Source of the DNA: Streptomyces sp. NBC_00554
Lineage (GTDB): Bacteria > Actinomycetota > Actinomycetes > Streptomycetales > Streptomycetaceae
DNA: 64,000 nucleotides
Assembly (NCBI RefSeq): GCF_041431135.1
Contig: NZ_CP107799.1
Location: 6,076,001-6,140,000, forward strand
Direction of reading: 5' to 3'
The notes beneath the pieces are model-generated. The model did no database searches. It saw nothing but the letters and a program-made list of their open reading frames with translations, and was not told the DNA's origin. The position numbers were made by a program, and so were the translations under genes. Shown piece by piece: positions 38,497 through 46,943 of the stretch (position 1 is its first letter; each line of letters starts with the position of its first letter).

Positions 38497-39378
38497 CTAC
38501 TTCACCGCGCCCGCCATCACCCCGGACACGAACTGCCGCTGGAACGCGAAGAACACGGCCAGCGGGATCACCATCGAGATGAAGGCGCCGGGCGCCAGGA
38601 TCTCGATGTTGCTGCCGAACTGCCGTACCTGCTGCTGCAGGGCGACCGTCAGCGGCTGCGACTGCGAGTCCGAGAACACCAGGGCGACCAGCATGTCGTT
38701 CCACACCCACAGGAACTGGAAGATCCCCAGGGACGCGATCGCCGGCATGCCCAGCGGAAGGACGACGGTCGCGAAGAGCCGCGCCTCTCCCGCGCCGTCC
38801 AGGCGTGCCGCCTCCAGGAGTTCACGCGGGATCTCCGCGAAGAAGTTGCGCAGGAGGAAGATCGCGAAGGGGAGTCCGAAGCCCACGTGGAAGAGGACGA
38901 CACCGATGATGTCGCCGAAGATCCCGATCTTCCCGAAGAGGTTGGAGAGCGGGATCAGCGCCACCTGCACGGGTACGACGAGCAGCGCCACCACGGCCAT
39001 GAACCACCAGTCGCGGCCCTTGAAGTCCATCCACGCGAAGGCGTATCCGGCCATCGCGCCGATGATGACGACCAGCAGCGTCGCCGGGACCGTGATGTAG
39101 ATGGTGTTGAACAGGGCGCTGGTGACGTCGTCGTTCTCCAGGAGCGACTGGTAGCTGTTGGTGGTCAGCTGGGCGGGGGCCGAGAAGACCTTCCACCAGC
39201 CCGACGCGGCGATGTCGGTCGGGTCGCGGAACGACGAGACCAGCAGGCCGAAGGCGGGAACCAGCCAGAACAGCGCGACCAGGAGCAGGAAGACGCGCAG
39301 CGCGCCGCCGGCCGCGCCGCTCGCCAGCCGGGCGGCGAGGGAGCGCTTGGCGCGTACGGACGTGTCGAGTGCGGTCAC
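38497..39378 (-). CDS. Sugar ABC importer permease, MalG-type
   Basis: 293 aa from GTG 39378, overlapping the upstream permease stop by 4 bases. Six transmembrane helices; the EAA loop ELLEAARLDGAGEARLFATV lies near residue 190 and contacts the ATPase. The C-terminus ends FVSGVMAGAVK, typical of MalG-type CUT1 permeases. It partners the MalF-like permease and solute-binding lipoprotein upstream. No ATPase gene is in the operon, so a shared MsiK-type ATPase is likely, as is usual in Streptomyces. A strong hairpin follows. Confidence 0.92.
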   Translation of the reverse strand: MTALDTSVRAKRSLAARLASGAAGGALRVFLLLVALFWLVPAFGLLVSSFRDPTDIAASGWWKVFSAPAQLTTNSYQSLLENDDVTSALFNTIYITVPATLLVVIIGAMAGYAFAWMDFKGRDWWFMAVVALLVVPVQVALIPLSNLFGKIGIFGDIIGVVLFHVGFGLPFAIFLLRNFFAEIPRELLEAARLDGAGEARLFATVVLPLGMPAIASLGIFQFLWVWNDMLVALVFSDSQSQPLTVALQQQVRQFGSNIEILAPGAFISMVIPLAVFFAFQRQFVSGVMAGAVK

Positions 39379-40736
39379 CGCTGGCGCTCCTTCCTGAGAC
39401 GGCGGAGATTGACGTACATCATCGGCAGGACGAGCAGCAGCAGGATGACGCCGATCGCGCTGCCCACGCCGTAGTTGCCCCCGCCGCCGAAGGACGACTG
39501 GAACAGCTGCAGGGCGAGGACGTTGGCGTCGTCCTGGCTGGGCTGCGGCGCGATGATGTAGATCAGGTCGAAGATCTTCATCACGTTGATCATCAGCGTG
39601 ACCAGGACGACGATCAGGACCGGAGCGAGGAGCGGGACGGTGACCCTTCTGAACACCTGCCACTCGTTCGCGCCGTCCACCCTCGCCGCCTCGAGGAGAT
39701 TGCGGTCAACTCCCGCGAGGCCCGCGGCGATCAGCACCATCGCGAAGCCCGCCCACATCCACACGTAGCTGCCGATGATGGCCGGTGTCACGAGCGTCGG
39801 GCCGAGCCAGTCGATGCCGTTGTAGGGGGCCGCGAAGTTCGAGCCGGGCAGGCGGAGTTGGGCTCCGTCGGCCTCCTTGGGGAGGGTGAAGGTGCCGTCG
39901 GCGCCGCTGGTGGCGGAGGCGACGGTCTTGCCGTCCTTCACGGCTTCGACCTTCACGCCCTTCAGGGCCTTCTCGCCCGGGTCGACCTTGCCCTTCTCGC
40001 CGCCTCCGCCGAGCTTGAAGTCCAGCCACACCGTGCCGGTGATTCCTTCAGAGCCGGGTGTCGGTGACTTCGCGTCCTCGGGGGTGCCGGGGAGCTTGTT
40101 CGGTGCGATGCCGACCAGCGGGAGCAGCGCGGGTGAGCCCGCCTGGACGGTTCCCGTACTGGTGAAGGAACCGCCGCCGGACGCCTTCAGGTCGCTCACC
40201 TGGGCGTTCGGCCTCGCCTTCGGATAGACGGAGGAGTCGACGAACGCGTCGTGCACGGACGTCACGATCGCGTTCGCCACGCCCTGTTCCGGGTCCTGCT
40301 CGTACACCAGCCGGAAGATGATGCCCGCGGCGAGCATCGAGATCGCCATCGGCATGAAGATGATCAGCTTGAACGCCGTACCCCAGCGCACCCGTTCGGT
40401 CAGCACGGCGAAGATCAGGCCGAGCACCGTGACCAGTGCCGGGGCGACGGCGACCCAGATCGCGGTGTTCTTCACTGCGGTCAGTGTCGAGTCGGTGGTG
40501 AAGATGTCGATGTAGTTGTCCAGGCCTACGAAGCCCGAACCGGCGGCGTCGTAGAGGCTGCGCCAGACCGAGTACCCGATCGGGTAGACCACGAGCGAAC
40601 CGAGCAGGATGAGGGCGGGCAGCAGAAACAGCACCGCCACCCACAGCCTCGTCCCGGTCACGCTCTTGCGCGTTCTTCCGACGGAGGGCACCGAGAGTTC
40701 GCCGGTGCCGTCCGCCTTCGCTGTCGAAGACGACAT
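39375..40736 (-). CDS. Sugar ABC importer permease, MalF-type with inserted domain
   Basis: 453 aa from ATG 40736, longer than usual CUT1 permeases (~300). TM1 is VAVLFLLPALILLGSLVVY; EAA loop NLLEAARVDGANEWQVFRRV near residue 350. Between about residues 170 and 310, after FRLVYEQDPEQGVANAIV, sits an extra ~140-residue extracytoplasmic region. It contains TGTVWLDFKLGGGG, GVKVEAVKDGKTVASATSGA and DGTFTLPKEADGAQLRLPGS, which looks like an SdrD-B/carboxypeptidase-regulatory beta-sandwich. It probably serves as a periplasmic contact with the binding protein, like the MalF P2 loop. Coupled to both neighbours. Confidence 0.9.
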   Translation of the reverse strand: MSSSTAKADGTGELSVPSVGRTRKSVTGTRLWVAVLFLLPALILLGSLVVYPIGYSVWRSLYDAAGSGFVGLDNYIDIFTTDSTLTAVKNTAIWVAVAPALVTVLGLIFAVLTERVRWGTAFKLIIFMPMAISMLAAGIIFRLVYEQDPEQGVANAIVTSVHDAFVDSSVYPKARPNAQVSDLKASGGGSFTSTGTVQAGSPALLPLVGIAPNKLPGTPEDAKSPTPGSEGITGTVWLDFKLGGGGEKGKVDPGEKALKGVKVEAVKDGKTVASATSGADGTFTLPKEADGAQLRLPGSNFAAPYNGIDWLGPTLVTPAIIGSYVWMWAGFAMVLIAAGLAGVDRNLLEAARVDGANEWQVFRRVTVPLLAPVLIVVLVTLMINVMKIFDLIYIIAPQPSQDDANVLALQLFQSSFGGGGNYGVGSAIGVILLLLVLPMMYVNLRRLRKERQR

Positions 40737-40747
40737 GCCGCGCGCCG

Positions 40748-42172
40748 TCAGCTGCTCTTGTACGCCTTGGCGGCGTCGGCCTCGAGTTTGCTCTGGGCGC
40801 CCGCGACGTCCGACGGGTTCTTCAGGAAGTCCTGCAGGTCCTTCCACTCGCCGACACCCTGCGTGCCGCCGAAGGCCGCCGGGGCCTGGTCGGACATGTC
40901 GAAGCGGAAGTCGTCACCCGCAGCGAGCAGGGCCTTGGCGATGTCCCGGGTGACATCGTCCTTGTAACTGGCCTGGTCCATCTCCTTGTTGGGGGAGAGG
41001 AAGCCGCCCTGTGCCGCCCAGATCTCGGCCGCGTCCGTCGAGGCGAGGAAGGTCAGCAGCGCCTGGGCGCCCGCTCCGTCCTTCAGCGCCACGGCGACGT
41101 CGCCGCCGCTGACCACGGGGGCCTGGTCGCCGACCGCCGGGAACGGGAAGACCTTGGCGTCCGTGCCCACCTTCGCCTTGGTGTCCGCGTTGATGTTCGC
41201 CGTCACGAAGTCGCCCTCGAAGACCATCCCCGCCGGGGTGTCACCCGAGAACGTCTGCGTCACCGACTTCGGGAACTCCGTCTGCAGCGCGCCCGAACGG
41301 CCGCCCGCGATCAGGTCGTCCTTGCCCCACAGCTCGGCGAGCGTGGTGAGCGCGGCCTTGACGGAGGGGTCCGTCCACTTGATCTCGTGCGCGGCCAGCT
41401 GGTCGTACTTCTCCGGGCCCGCCTGGGAGAGGTACACGTTCTCGAACCAGTCCGTGAGCGTCCAGCCGTCGGCTCCGCCGATGGAGACGGCGGGGGAGCC
41501 GGCGTCGGAGAGTGTCTGCGCGGTGGCGATGAAATCCTTCCAGGTGGTGGGCGTGTCGGTGATGCCTGCGGCTTCGAACGCCGCGGTGTTGTACCAGACC
41601 AGGGACTTGTTGGCGGCCTTCACATAGATGCCGTACTGCTTGCCCTCGTACGCGCCCAGGTCCTTCCAGCCCGCTGAGAAGTTCTTGTCCAGCTGGGCCT
41701 GGGCGTCGGTGCCGATGTCCTTCAGCCAGCCCTTCTCTGCGAACTGGTGCAGGACGCCGACCTGGGGGAGGAACGCCACGTCCGGCGGCTTGCCGCCCTC
41801 GATCTTGGTACCGAGGAAGGTGGAGGTGTTGTTGCCGGTCGGCACGAAGTTGACCGTGGCGCCGGTGCGCTTCTCGAACTCGTCCAGGACCTTGGTGAAG
41901 TTGGCCTGCTCGGGGCCGGTCCAGACGGCCGCGACTTCGAGGGTCTGCCCGTTAAGTTTGGGGAGTTGGACGGAGGCGGCGCTTTCCGGGGCGCCGCTGC
42001 TTTCCGTGCCGCCCGTGTTGTCGTCGCTGTCGCCGCCGCATGCGGTGAGAGTGAGGGCGCCTGCGATGACCGCGGCCGCGGTGGCTGTTGCGGCTCTGCG
42101 TGACCTGTGGTGTGTCGAGCTCTCGGGCGACCTGCGTGTACGAATCCTGCTGCGCATCTTTGCCCCGTTCAT
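40748..42172 (-). CDS. Sugar-binding lipoprotein of ABC importer
   Basis: 474 aa from ATG 42172, with GAGGAACG directly upstream. Family 1 extracellular solute-binding protein. The signal peptide has a basic start (RSRIRTRRS), a hydrophobic core and lipobox LTAC (Cys45). Binding-protein features include FTKVLDEFEKRTGATVNFVP, DVAFLPQVGVLHQFAEKGWL and AALTFLASTDAAEIWA. It delivers a sugar to the permeases encoded after it. The sugar is unknown. A small dyad CGTTC-CTCGTC-GAACG at 42173-42188 overlaps the ribosome site and might be an operator. No regulator gene adjoins. Confidence 0.9.
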   Translation of the reverse strand: MNGAKMRSRIRTRRSPESSTHHRSRRAATATAAAVIAGALTLTACGGDSDDNTGGTESSGAPESAASVQLPKLNGQTLEVAAVWTGPEQANFTKVLDEFEKRTGATVNFVPTGNNTSTFLGTKIEGGKPPDVAFLPQVGVLHQFAEKGWLKDIGTDAQAQLDKNFSAGWKDLGAYEGKQYGIYVKAANKSLVWYNTAAFEAAGITDTPTTWKDFIATAQTLSDAGSPAVSIGGADGWTLTDWFENVYLSQAGPEKYDQLAAHEIKWTDPSVKAALTTLAELWGKDDLIAGGRSGALQTEFPKSVTQTFSGDTPAGMVFEGDFVTANINADTKAKVGTDAKVFPFPAVGDQAPVVSGGDVAVALKDGAGAQALLTFLASTDAAEIWAAQGGFLSPNKEMDQASYKDDVTRDIAKALLAAGDDFRFDMSDQAPAAFGGTQGVGEWKDLQDFLKNPSDVAGAQSKLEADAAKAYKSS

Positions 42173-42518
42173 CGTTCCTCGTCGAACGTTCTGCGCTGTC
42201 CCGTGCGGTCTGGTCTACGCCCGTGTCTGCGAGGGCGGCAAGAGCGCCGACGCTGTCAAGGGAGCGATCGTGACCGCGTCGTGACGTGTTCTGGCGGGTG
42301 GGGGGTTCGCCTGCTGTCCGGTGGGTGGGTCGGGGGCGTGCCGGTACGTCCGCCCGTCGCCGCCGGATCAGACGTTGGCCGGGCAGTGAAACGTCCGGTG
42401 ACGCGAACGTACGCGACGGGCTTTGGACGTACCGGCACGCCCCCGACCCACGCCGGTGGGCGGCTGCGGGGTGTCCGGTGGGGGCCCGCTCCTCGAACGC
42501 CTACGGCGTCCGGTGGGC

Positions 42519-42708
42519 GGGGCGGTGCCGTCCCGATCCCCCGCCCACCCGGCGGGAGCTGCATCCTTCAGCCCAGGGAGTCACCATCCGGCCCGTCGGG
42601 CGTTCGAGGAGAGGCGGTGCCGTCCCAATCCCCCACCCACCCACCGAGGCCGCGGTTTCAGCCCGTCGGGCGTTTGAGGAGAGGCGGTGCCGTCCCGATC
42701 CCCCACCC
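42519..42708. repeat. Tandem 48-bp units at 70-bp period
   Basis: 42591-42638 and 42661-42708 match at 46 of 48 bases; each contains GAGGAGAGGCGGTGCCGTCC. A shorter third copy is at 42519-42550. Confidence 0.8.
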
Positions 42709-42750
42709 GCCCGTGGGGGCTGCGCTTTTCAGCTCGGGGCAGGTATCTCC

Positions 42751-42846
42751 AGCCCGTCCGGCGTTTGAGGACGAGCCCTTCGGGCGAACGGGGGTCTGGG
42801 GGCGGAGCCCCCAGGTACGGGTTGGGTAGGGGCGGAGGGGGCGAAA
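42751..42846 (+). repeat. 95-bp extragenic element, copy A
   Basis: Conserved blocks AGCCCGTCCGGCGTTTGAGG + ACGAGC, then CGGGGGTCTGGGGGCGGAGC + CCCCAG, then GGGGCGGAGGGGGCGAA, with variable spacers. CTGGGGGC-GGA-GCCCCCAG forms a perfect 8-bp hairpin. It lies just past the end of the FHA-FtsK gene. Confidence 0.85.
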
Positions 42847-42889
42847 GAAATCGAGGTCGGCACCGGTGCCTGGGGTTAGGGGTTAGGGG

Positions 42890-45800
42890 TTAGAGGAGGG
42901 ACGGGACCTCCGTGGCGGATACCGAGCGGGCGGCTCGTTCCAGGGCGCTGGCCAGGAGGGCCAGGTCTGTGGGGCCGTTGCCGAGTTCTCGGACGGGGCG
43001 GCGGGCCGGGGGGTCGCCCATGCGGTGCCATTCGAGGGGGACGACCGTGGGGCGGAGGGTCGCCGTACGGGGGATGCGTCCCGTGACCCGGCCTGCTTGG
43101 AAGGGCGTGACCCGTCCGTCGGGGCCGAGAAGGTGGCCTCGGCCTGGCGCGGGCTCGTCCGGCCCCTGCGCCGACGACACCTCGTCCAGCGTGACCCGGA
43201 TCGCCGCGGCCCGGGCGAGCTCGGAATCCGAGGTACGCCCCTCCACCCCGGCGGCAGCCACGAGATGCACCCCGAGCCGCTCCCCTTCACGGGCAACCGC
43301 CTCCAGCGCCCGTACGACCGACCCGGCCGAAGGCCGCCCCAGCGACCCCAACGCGGGGGAGAGCAACGCATCCAGGTCGTCGACGACCACGACGAGCCGG
43401 GCCAGCGGCGGCCCCGGCTCCGCCCGCTCCCGCGCCGCCGCCGGCCGCAGCCGCAGCGTCGAACTGGGCGGCGCGTCGAGATCCCCGGCACCGGAGGACC
43501 CCCCGCCCGCCGAGCGCTGCGTGACCATCCGCCCCGACACCTCGCGCCGGGTGTGCCACTCCGTGAAGTCGAGCCGGCCGAGCAACTCCGCCCGCCGCTT
43601 CAGTTCAGCGCTCAGGGACTGGGCGAACTCCCGCATCCGTACGGGGTCGTTGGCGGCGAGGTGCGTGGTGACATGAGGGAGGTCCGTACAGACGCGCAGC
43701 CCCTCGCCATTGCCCCCGGTGCCGTCCCGGCCGTCTATCAGGACGATCCCGAGCCGGTCCGGGCGCTCGGCTGCGGCGAGGGACGCGGCGATGGAGCGCA
43801 GCAGTTCCGTACGGCCGCTGCCCGACGGGCCCTCGATCAGCAGATGCGGGCCCTCCGCCGCGAGGTCCACACAGACGGGTCCGCGCGGCCCGGCACCGAG
43901 CACGGCCCAGCCGCGCCCGCCCAGCGCCTCCGCGTCGTCGCCCGCGTCCGCCCAACGTGCCATCAGCGACGCCGGGGTGGCCCGCGCCAGCCCCAACTCG
44001 TCGAGGAGCCGCGCCACATGAGGCAACGGCACGGACACCCGCGTGTGCCGCTCCCCTTGCGGACCATCCGTACGCAAGGGAGCCAACGCCCGCGCGAACC
44101 GCTCCGCCCATGCCACCGACACCGCGTCCACCGCGGCGACGGTGCCACGGCCCACGGGGCCACGAGGCAGGTGTCCGGGGGAGTGGGCGGTAGGGGGGGT
44201 GAGGTGAGAGGAGTTGGGGTGAGAGGCGTTGGGGTGAGCAGGAGAGGGGCGGAGGGATCCGGAGTGGGTGGATTCGGCGTGCGCCGCGCCGCCTTGTGTG
44301 GATCCGTGCGGGGATCCGTTGTTGTTGCGGCCGGTGCGTGCCGAGCCGTCCTGGGAGGGGTCGCCGTGTGCGGGCCCGTTGTCCATGGACCCAGGGTGGG
44401 CCGATCCGGAGTGCGTGGGCTCGGGGCCCTCCGGGGCGCCCTGTGCCACCCGCAGCAACCGCAGCGCCGTGGCCACATCGCCGCTGAGCAGCGCGACCGC
44501 CCCGCACTCCCGGAACGCCGGTGACGTCTCGCACGCCGCCTCGTACGTGTCCCTCACGGGTGACGCCGGTGACGCGGATGCCGTCTCGGCCAGGCAGATG
44601 ACGTGTATGCCGGCCCGCGAACCCTCGTGTGCCAGCCGTGCCACGGACTCGCGTACGTCGGCTCCGCCGGGGTCGCCGTCCACGACCACGACCGTGTACG
44701 GCCCGTCGAAGGCGCCGTCCGCAGGGTCCTCGTCCCGCGCCCACGAGGGCCGTCGGGCTCCGGCGCGGCCTGCGTCGTCACGGGGAGCGCCCGGCGTCTG
44801 CGGGTGGTCGTCCAGGCGGCGGAGGAGTTCCTCGGTGCGGGCCGTGGCCTGTTCGCGGTCGTACGCGAGCAGGAGGCGGCAGTCCTGGCCGTGGGTGGGG
44901 CGGAGGTGGGGGAGCCAGCCGAGCCAGGACCACTCGGCGGTGCGTTCCTCCACCGTGCGGGAACGGTCCGTGCTGATCAGGACGATCTCCAGCGCGTCCG
45001 GCGAGTGCAGCGCGGCGAGCTGTGCCACGACCGCGCGGGCCAGCCCCGTGAGGCGTTCCCTCGGTCCGGCGAGGCCCAGTGCGCCGGCCTCGCGCAGGTC
45101 GGCGGTGACCGGCACGGCGGGCAGCAGGCCGGAACCGTCGGGCGCCGCCCGGTCCGCCGTGCCCAGCCGGACCGTCAGCGCCTCCGGGTGCCCCGGGCCG
45201 CGTTCCCACAGCCTCGGTCCCGGACCCAGCGCGGTGAGCAGCAGTGCCGCGGGGTCGGGCCAGCTCTCCGGCGACCGCGTCACCACCGGGGGGTCCTCCT
45301 CCGCAGCGGCTTCCCCGTCGTCGTACGGGTCCTGCCCGGCTTCCGACGGCTCCGCGCGCCCGCCGGTCAGGCGCCGGGCCCATGCGCCGAGTCCGCCCCG
45401 CTTGCGTACGCCCGACGGCACGTCCGTACCCCGGGGTGGGGTGCCCTTTCGCGTGCCCGTGGCAGAAGTGGCAGAAGTGGCAGAAGTGGCAGGAGTGGCA
45501 GAAGTGTCGGAAGCGGTCGAGCTGCCGGGGGCGCTGTCCCTGTCGCGGGGGGCCTCAGCTGCGCTGGAGGATCCCCGAGTCTCGATCCGGGGCGCCCCGC
45601 CCTGTTCCGGTACGACCGGACCGTGGTCCTGTGCTGCGGGGACGCCGCCCGCGGCTCCCCACTCCGCCGATCCGTAGCCGTGATGTGTCTCTCCTTCGGG
45701 CGGGACCGCGCCGGCTCCGGCCGTCCCGGTGGCGGTCGAGAACGACGTCCGGGTTTGGGAGGCGCCTCCCACGCGCGCGTGGGGCACGTTCGCCGTCGGT

Positions 45801-46501
45801 GCGGGCCGGGTGCGTTCGGCGCCGTCGGCAGGAGCAGCGGCATCCCGCGTATCCCCCTGGACCGTCACCCGGACGTGGCCTTCGCCGTCGGGTGTCGTCC
45901 CCACGGACCCCGTGACCTCGGGCGGAGCCAGCCTCAGGGCCGATTCGCCGACGCGCAGGAGCGCCCCCGGGGCGAAGCGGACCGGGCGGGTGCCCACACG
46001 GGTGCCGTTGAGCGTCGTGCCGTTCGTGGAGCCGAGGTCGGCGACCGAGACGCGGCCCTCGGGGGTGACCGTGACCGCGCAGTGCAGGCGGGAGACGTCG
46101 GGGTCGTCCAGCGGCACGTCCGCGTCGGCGGAGCGGCCGATGCGGATCTGGCCGCCGTGCAGCAGGTGGACGCCGCCCGCGTCGGGGCCCGCGATCACCT
46201 GGAGCTGGGCGGCGACGTCGTCCACGTCGGGACCGGGCTCCGCGGGGGAACCCAGGGACAGCACGGCGCCGTCGGTCAGCGGTGGCTCGCCCACGGTGCA
46301 GCGCTGGGCGTCGAGGCGCTCGGCGCCCGCGTACAGCACGACCTGGCTGTCACTCCCGCCGACCGCCGAGGCGAGTGCCGAGGCCACCGCGGCCAGAGCC
46401 GTCCCGGCCGGGGCCGTGACGAGCACATCGCAGACCGCGGCTCGCCCCCGCGGCTCCGAGGGCGGGCCCAACGGGTCTACGACGGTCAGCCGGATCTGCA
46501 T
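42890..46501 (-). CDS. FHA domain - FtsK/SpoIIIE-type ATPase
   Basis: 1203 aa from ATG 46501 (MQIRLTVVDPLG); the open frame to 46654 lacks family sequence. Residues 1-84 look like a ubiquitin/YukD-like fold. Residues ~100-195 are a canonical FHA domain, with phosphothreonine-binding GRS (122), SRLH (137-140) and GSTNG (157-161). A long Pro/Ser/Thr/Gly-rich linker follows. One FtsK-type ATPase lies at the C-terminus: Walker A GPSGSGRTELL near 890 and Walker B LVVVVDDLDALL near 1038, with no transmembrane helices. It resembles soluble EccC-type ATPases, yet no WXG100 or other ESX gene is near. Divergent from kinase pkaA. Confidence 0.85.
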   Translation of the reverse strand: MQIRLTVVDPLGPPSEPRGRAAVCDVLVTAPAGTALAAVASALASAVGGSDSQVVLYAGAERLDAQRCTVGEPPLTDGAVLSLGSPAEPGPDVDDVAAQLQVIAGPDAGGVHLLHGGQIRIGRSADADVPLDDPDVSRLHCAVTVTPEGRVSVADLGSTNGTTLNGTRVGTRPVRFAPGALLRVGESALRLAPPEVTGSVGTTPDGEGHVRVTVQGDTRDAAAPADGAERTRPAPTANVPHARVGGASQTRTSFSTATGTAGAGAVPPEGETHHGYGSAEWGAAGGVPAAQDHGPVVPEQGGAPRIETRGSSSAAEAPRDRDSAPGSSTASDTSATPATSATSATSATGTRKGTPPRGTDVPSGVRKRGGLGAWARRLTGGRAEPSEAGQDPYDDGEAAAEEDPPVVTRSPESWPDPAALLLTALGPGPRLWERGPGHPEALTVRLGTADRAAPDGSGLLPAVPVTADLREAGALGLAGPRERLTGLARAVVAQLAALHSPDALEIVLISTDRSRTVEERTAEWSWLGWLPHLRPTHGQDCRLLLAYDREQATARTEELLRRLDDHPQTPGAPRDDAGRAGARRPSWARDEDPADGAFDGPYTVVVVDGDPGGADVRESVARLAHEGSRAGIHVICLAETASASPASPVRDTYEAACETSPAFRECGAVALLSGDVATALRLLRVAQGAPEGPEPTHSGSAHPGSMDNGPAHGDPSQDGSARTGRNNNGSPHGSTQGGAAHAESTHSGSLRPSPAHPNASHPNSSHLTPPTAHSPGHLPRGPVGRGTVAAVDAVSVAWAERFARALAPLRTDGPQGERHTRVSVPLPHVARLLDELGLARATPASLMARWADAGDDAEALGGRGWAVLGAGPRGPVCVDLAAEGPHLLIEGPSGSGRTELLRSIAASLAAAERPDRLGIVLIDGRDGTGGNGEGLRVCTDLPHVTTHLAANDPVRMREFAQSLSAELKRRAELLGRLDFTEWHTRREVSGRMVTQRSAGGGSSGAGDLDAPPSSTLRLRPAAARERAEPGPPLARLVVVVDDLDALLSPALGSLGRPSAGSVVRALEAVAREGERLGVHLVAAAGVEGRTSDSELARAAAIRVTLDEVSSAQGPDEPAPGRGHLLGPDGRVTPFQAGRVTGRIPRTATLRPTVVPLEWHRMGDPPARRPVRELGNGPTDLALLASALERAARSVSATEVPSLL

Positions 46502-46943
46502 CGCCGTCAGCGGTCCCTTCCGCGCGGGTGTCCGCGACGAGGACGAGGCTGCGCTGTGGTCCCCCCACCGCAGATTCCCCCACCGCACACGGGCACGTCG
46601 GCCAGTACTGGAGGCATCCTCGCACCTGCCACTGACAACACGCCCGCCCCCCACCCGTAAGTGATCTTGATTGGTCGGCTCTGCCCGTAAAAGTTCCTGA
46701 CCAGTGCCCTACCCGTGCCCGAGCGGTGCCCGCTTGAGATCGGTCACGTTCACGTCTCGGCAACCAACCGACCGGACCGAGCGTCTTTCCATCGAACATG
46801 TACGGCAACTGGTACGTAAGCGACTATGGGGCGCACGGGATGCGGGGGGCGGCACAGGAAGACGACAGTCCAGTGCTATGTATCCCGGCACTACAGTGGG
46901 TCGGAATCAGCAGGCGACCAGCAAGCAACAGGGAGCGCATGAC
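46502..46943. other. Divergent control region, FHA-FtsK and pkaA
   Basis: 442 bp without a supported gene. The pkaA frame is open to 46704, but the first part is not kinase-like. Contains the pkaA -10 candidate at 46892-46897. No operator-like dyad was clear. Confidence 0.5.
46892..46897 (+). promoter_or_regulatory. -10 candidate for pkaA
   Basis: TACAGT; transcription would begin near 46904. This lies past the in-frame ATG 46878, which supports GTG 46944 as start. A -35 is not clear. Confidence 0.4.

Larger units (their letters stand above)
42173..42889. other. 717-bp gap dense in extragenic repeats
   Basis: No gene supported. It contains the importer promoter region near 42173-42290, three tandem-like copies of GGCGGTGCCGTCCC(G/A)ATCCC units (42519-42708) and a 95-bp element (42751-42846) that recurs inverted at 50037-50132. 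Apparent plus-strand ORFs here are products of GC-rich repeats. Confidence 0.6.

Noticed and set aside
35880..38582. 900-aa plus-strand frame
   Set aside because: Shadow of the GT2-TagF gene; composition Gly/Arg/Val without any fold motif.
42107..42829. 240-aa plus-strand frame in the repeat-rich gap
   Set aside because: Built of tandem extragenic repeats; no homology pattern or ribosome site.
42890..46501. Chromosome-partition FtsK
   Set aside because: No N-terminal membrane helices and no gamma domain; FHA at the N-terminus.
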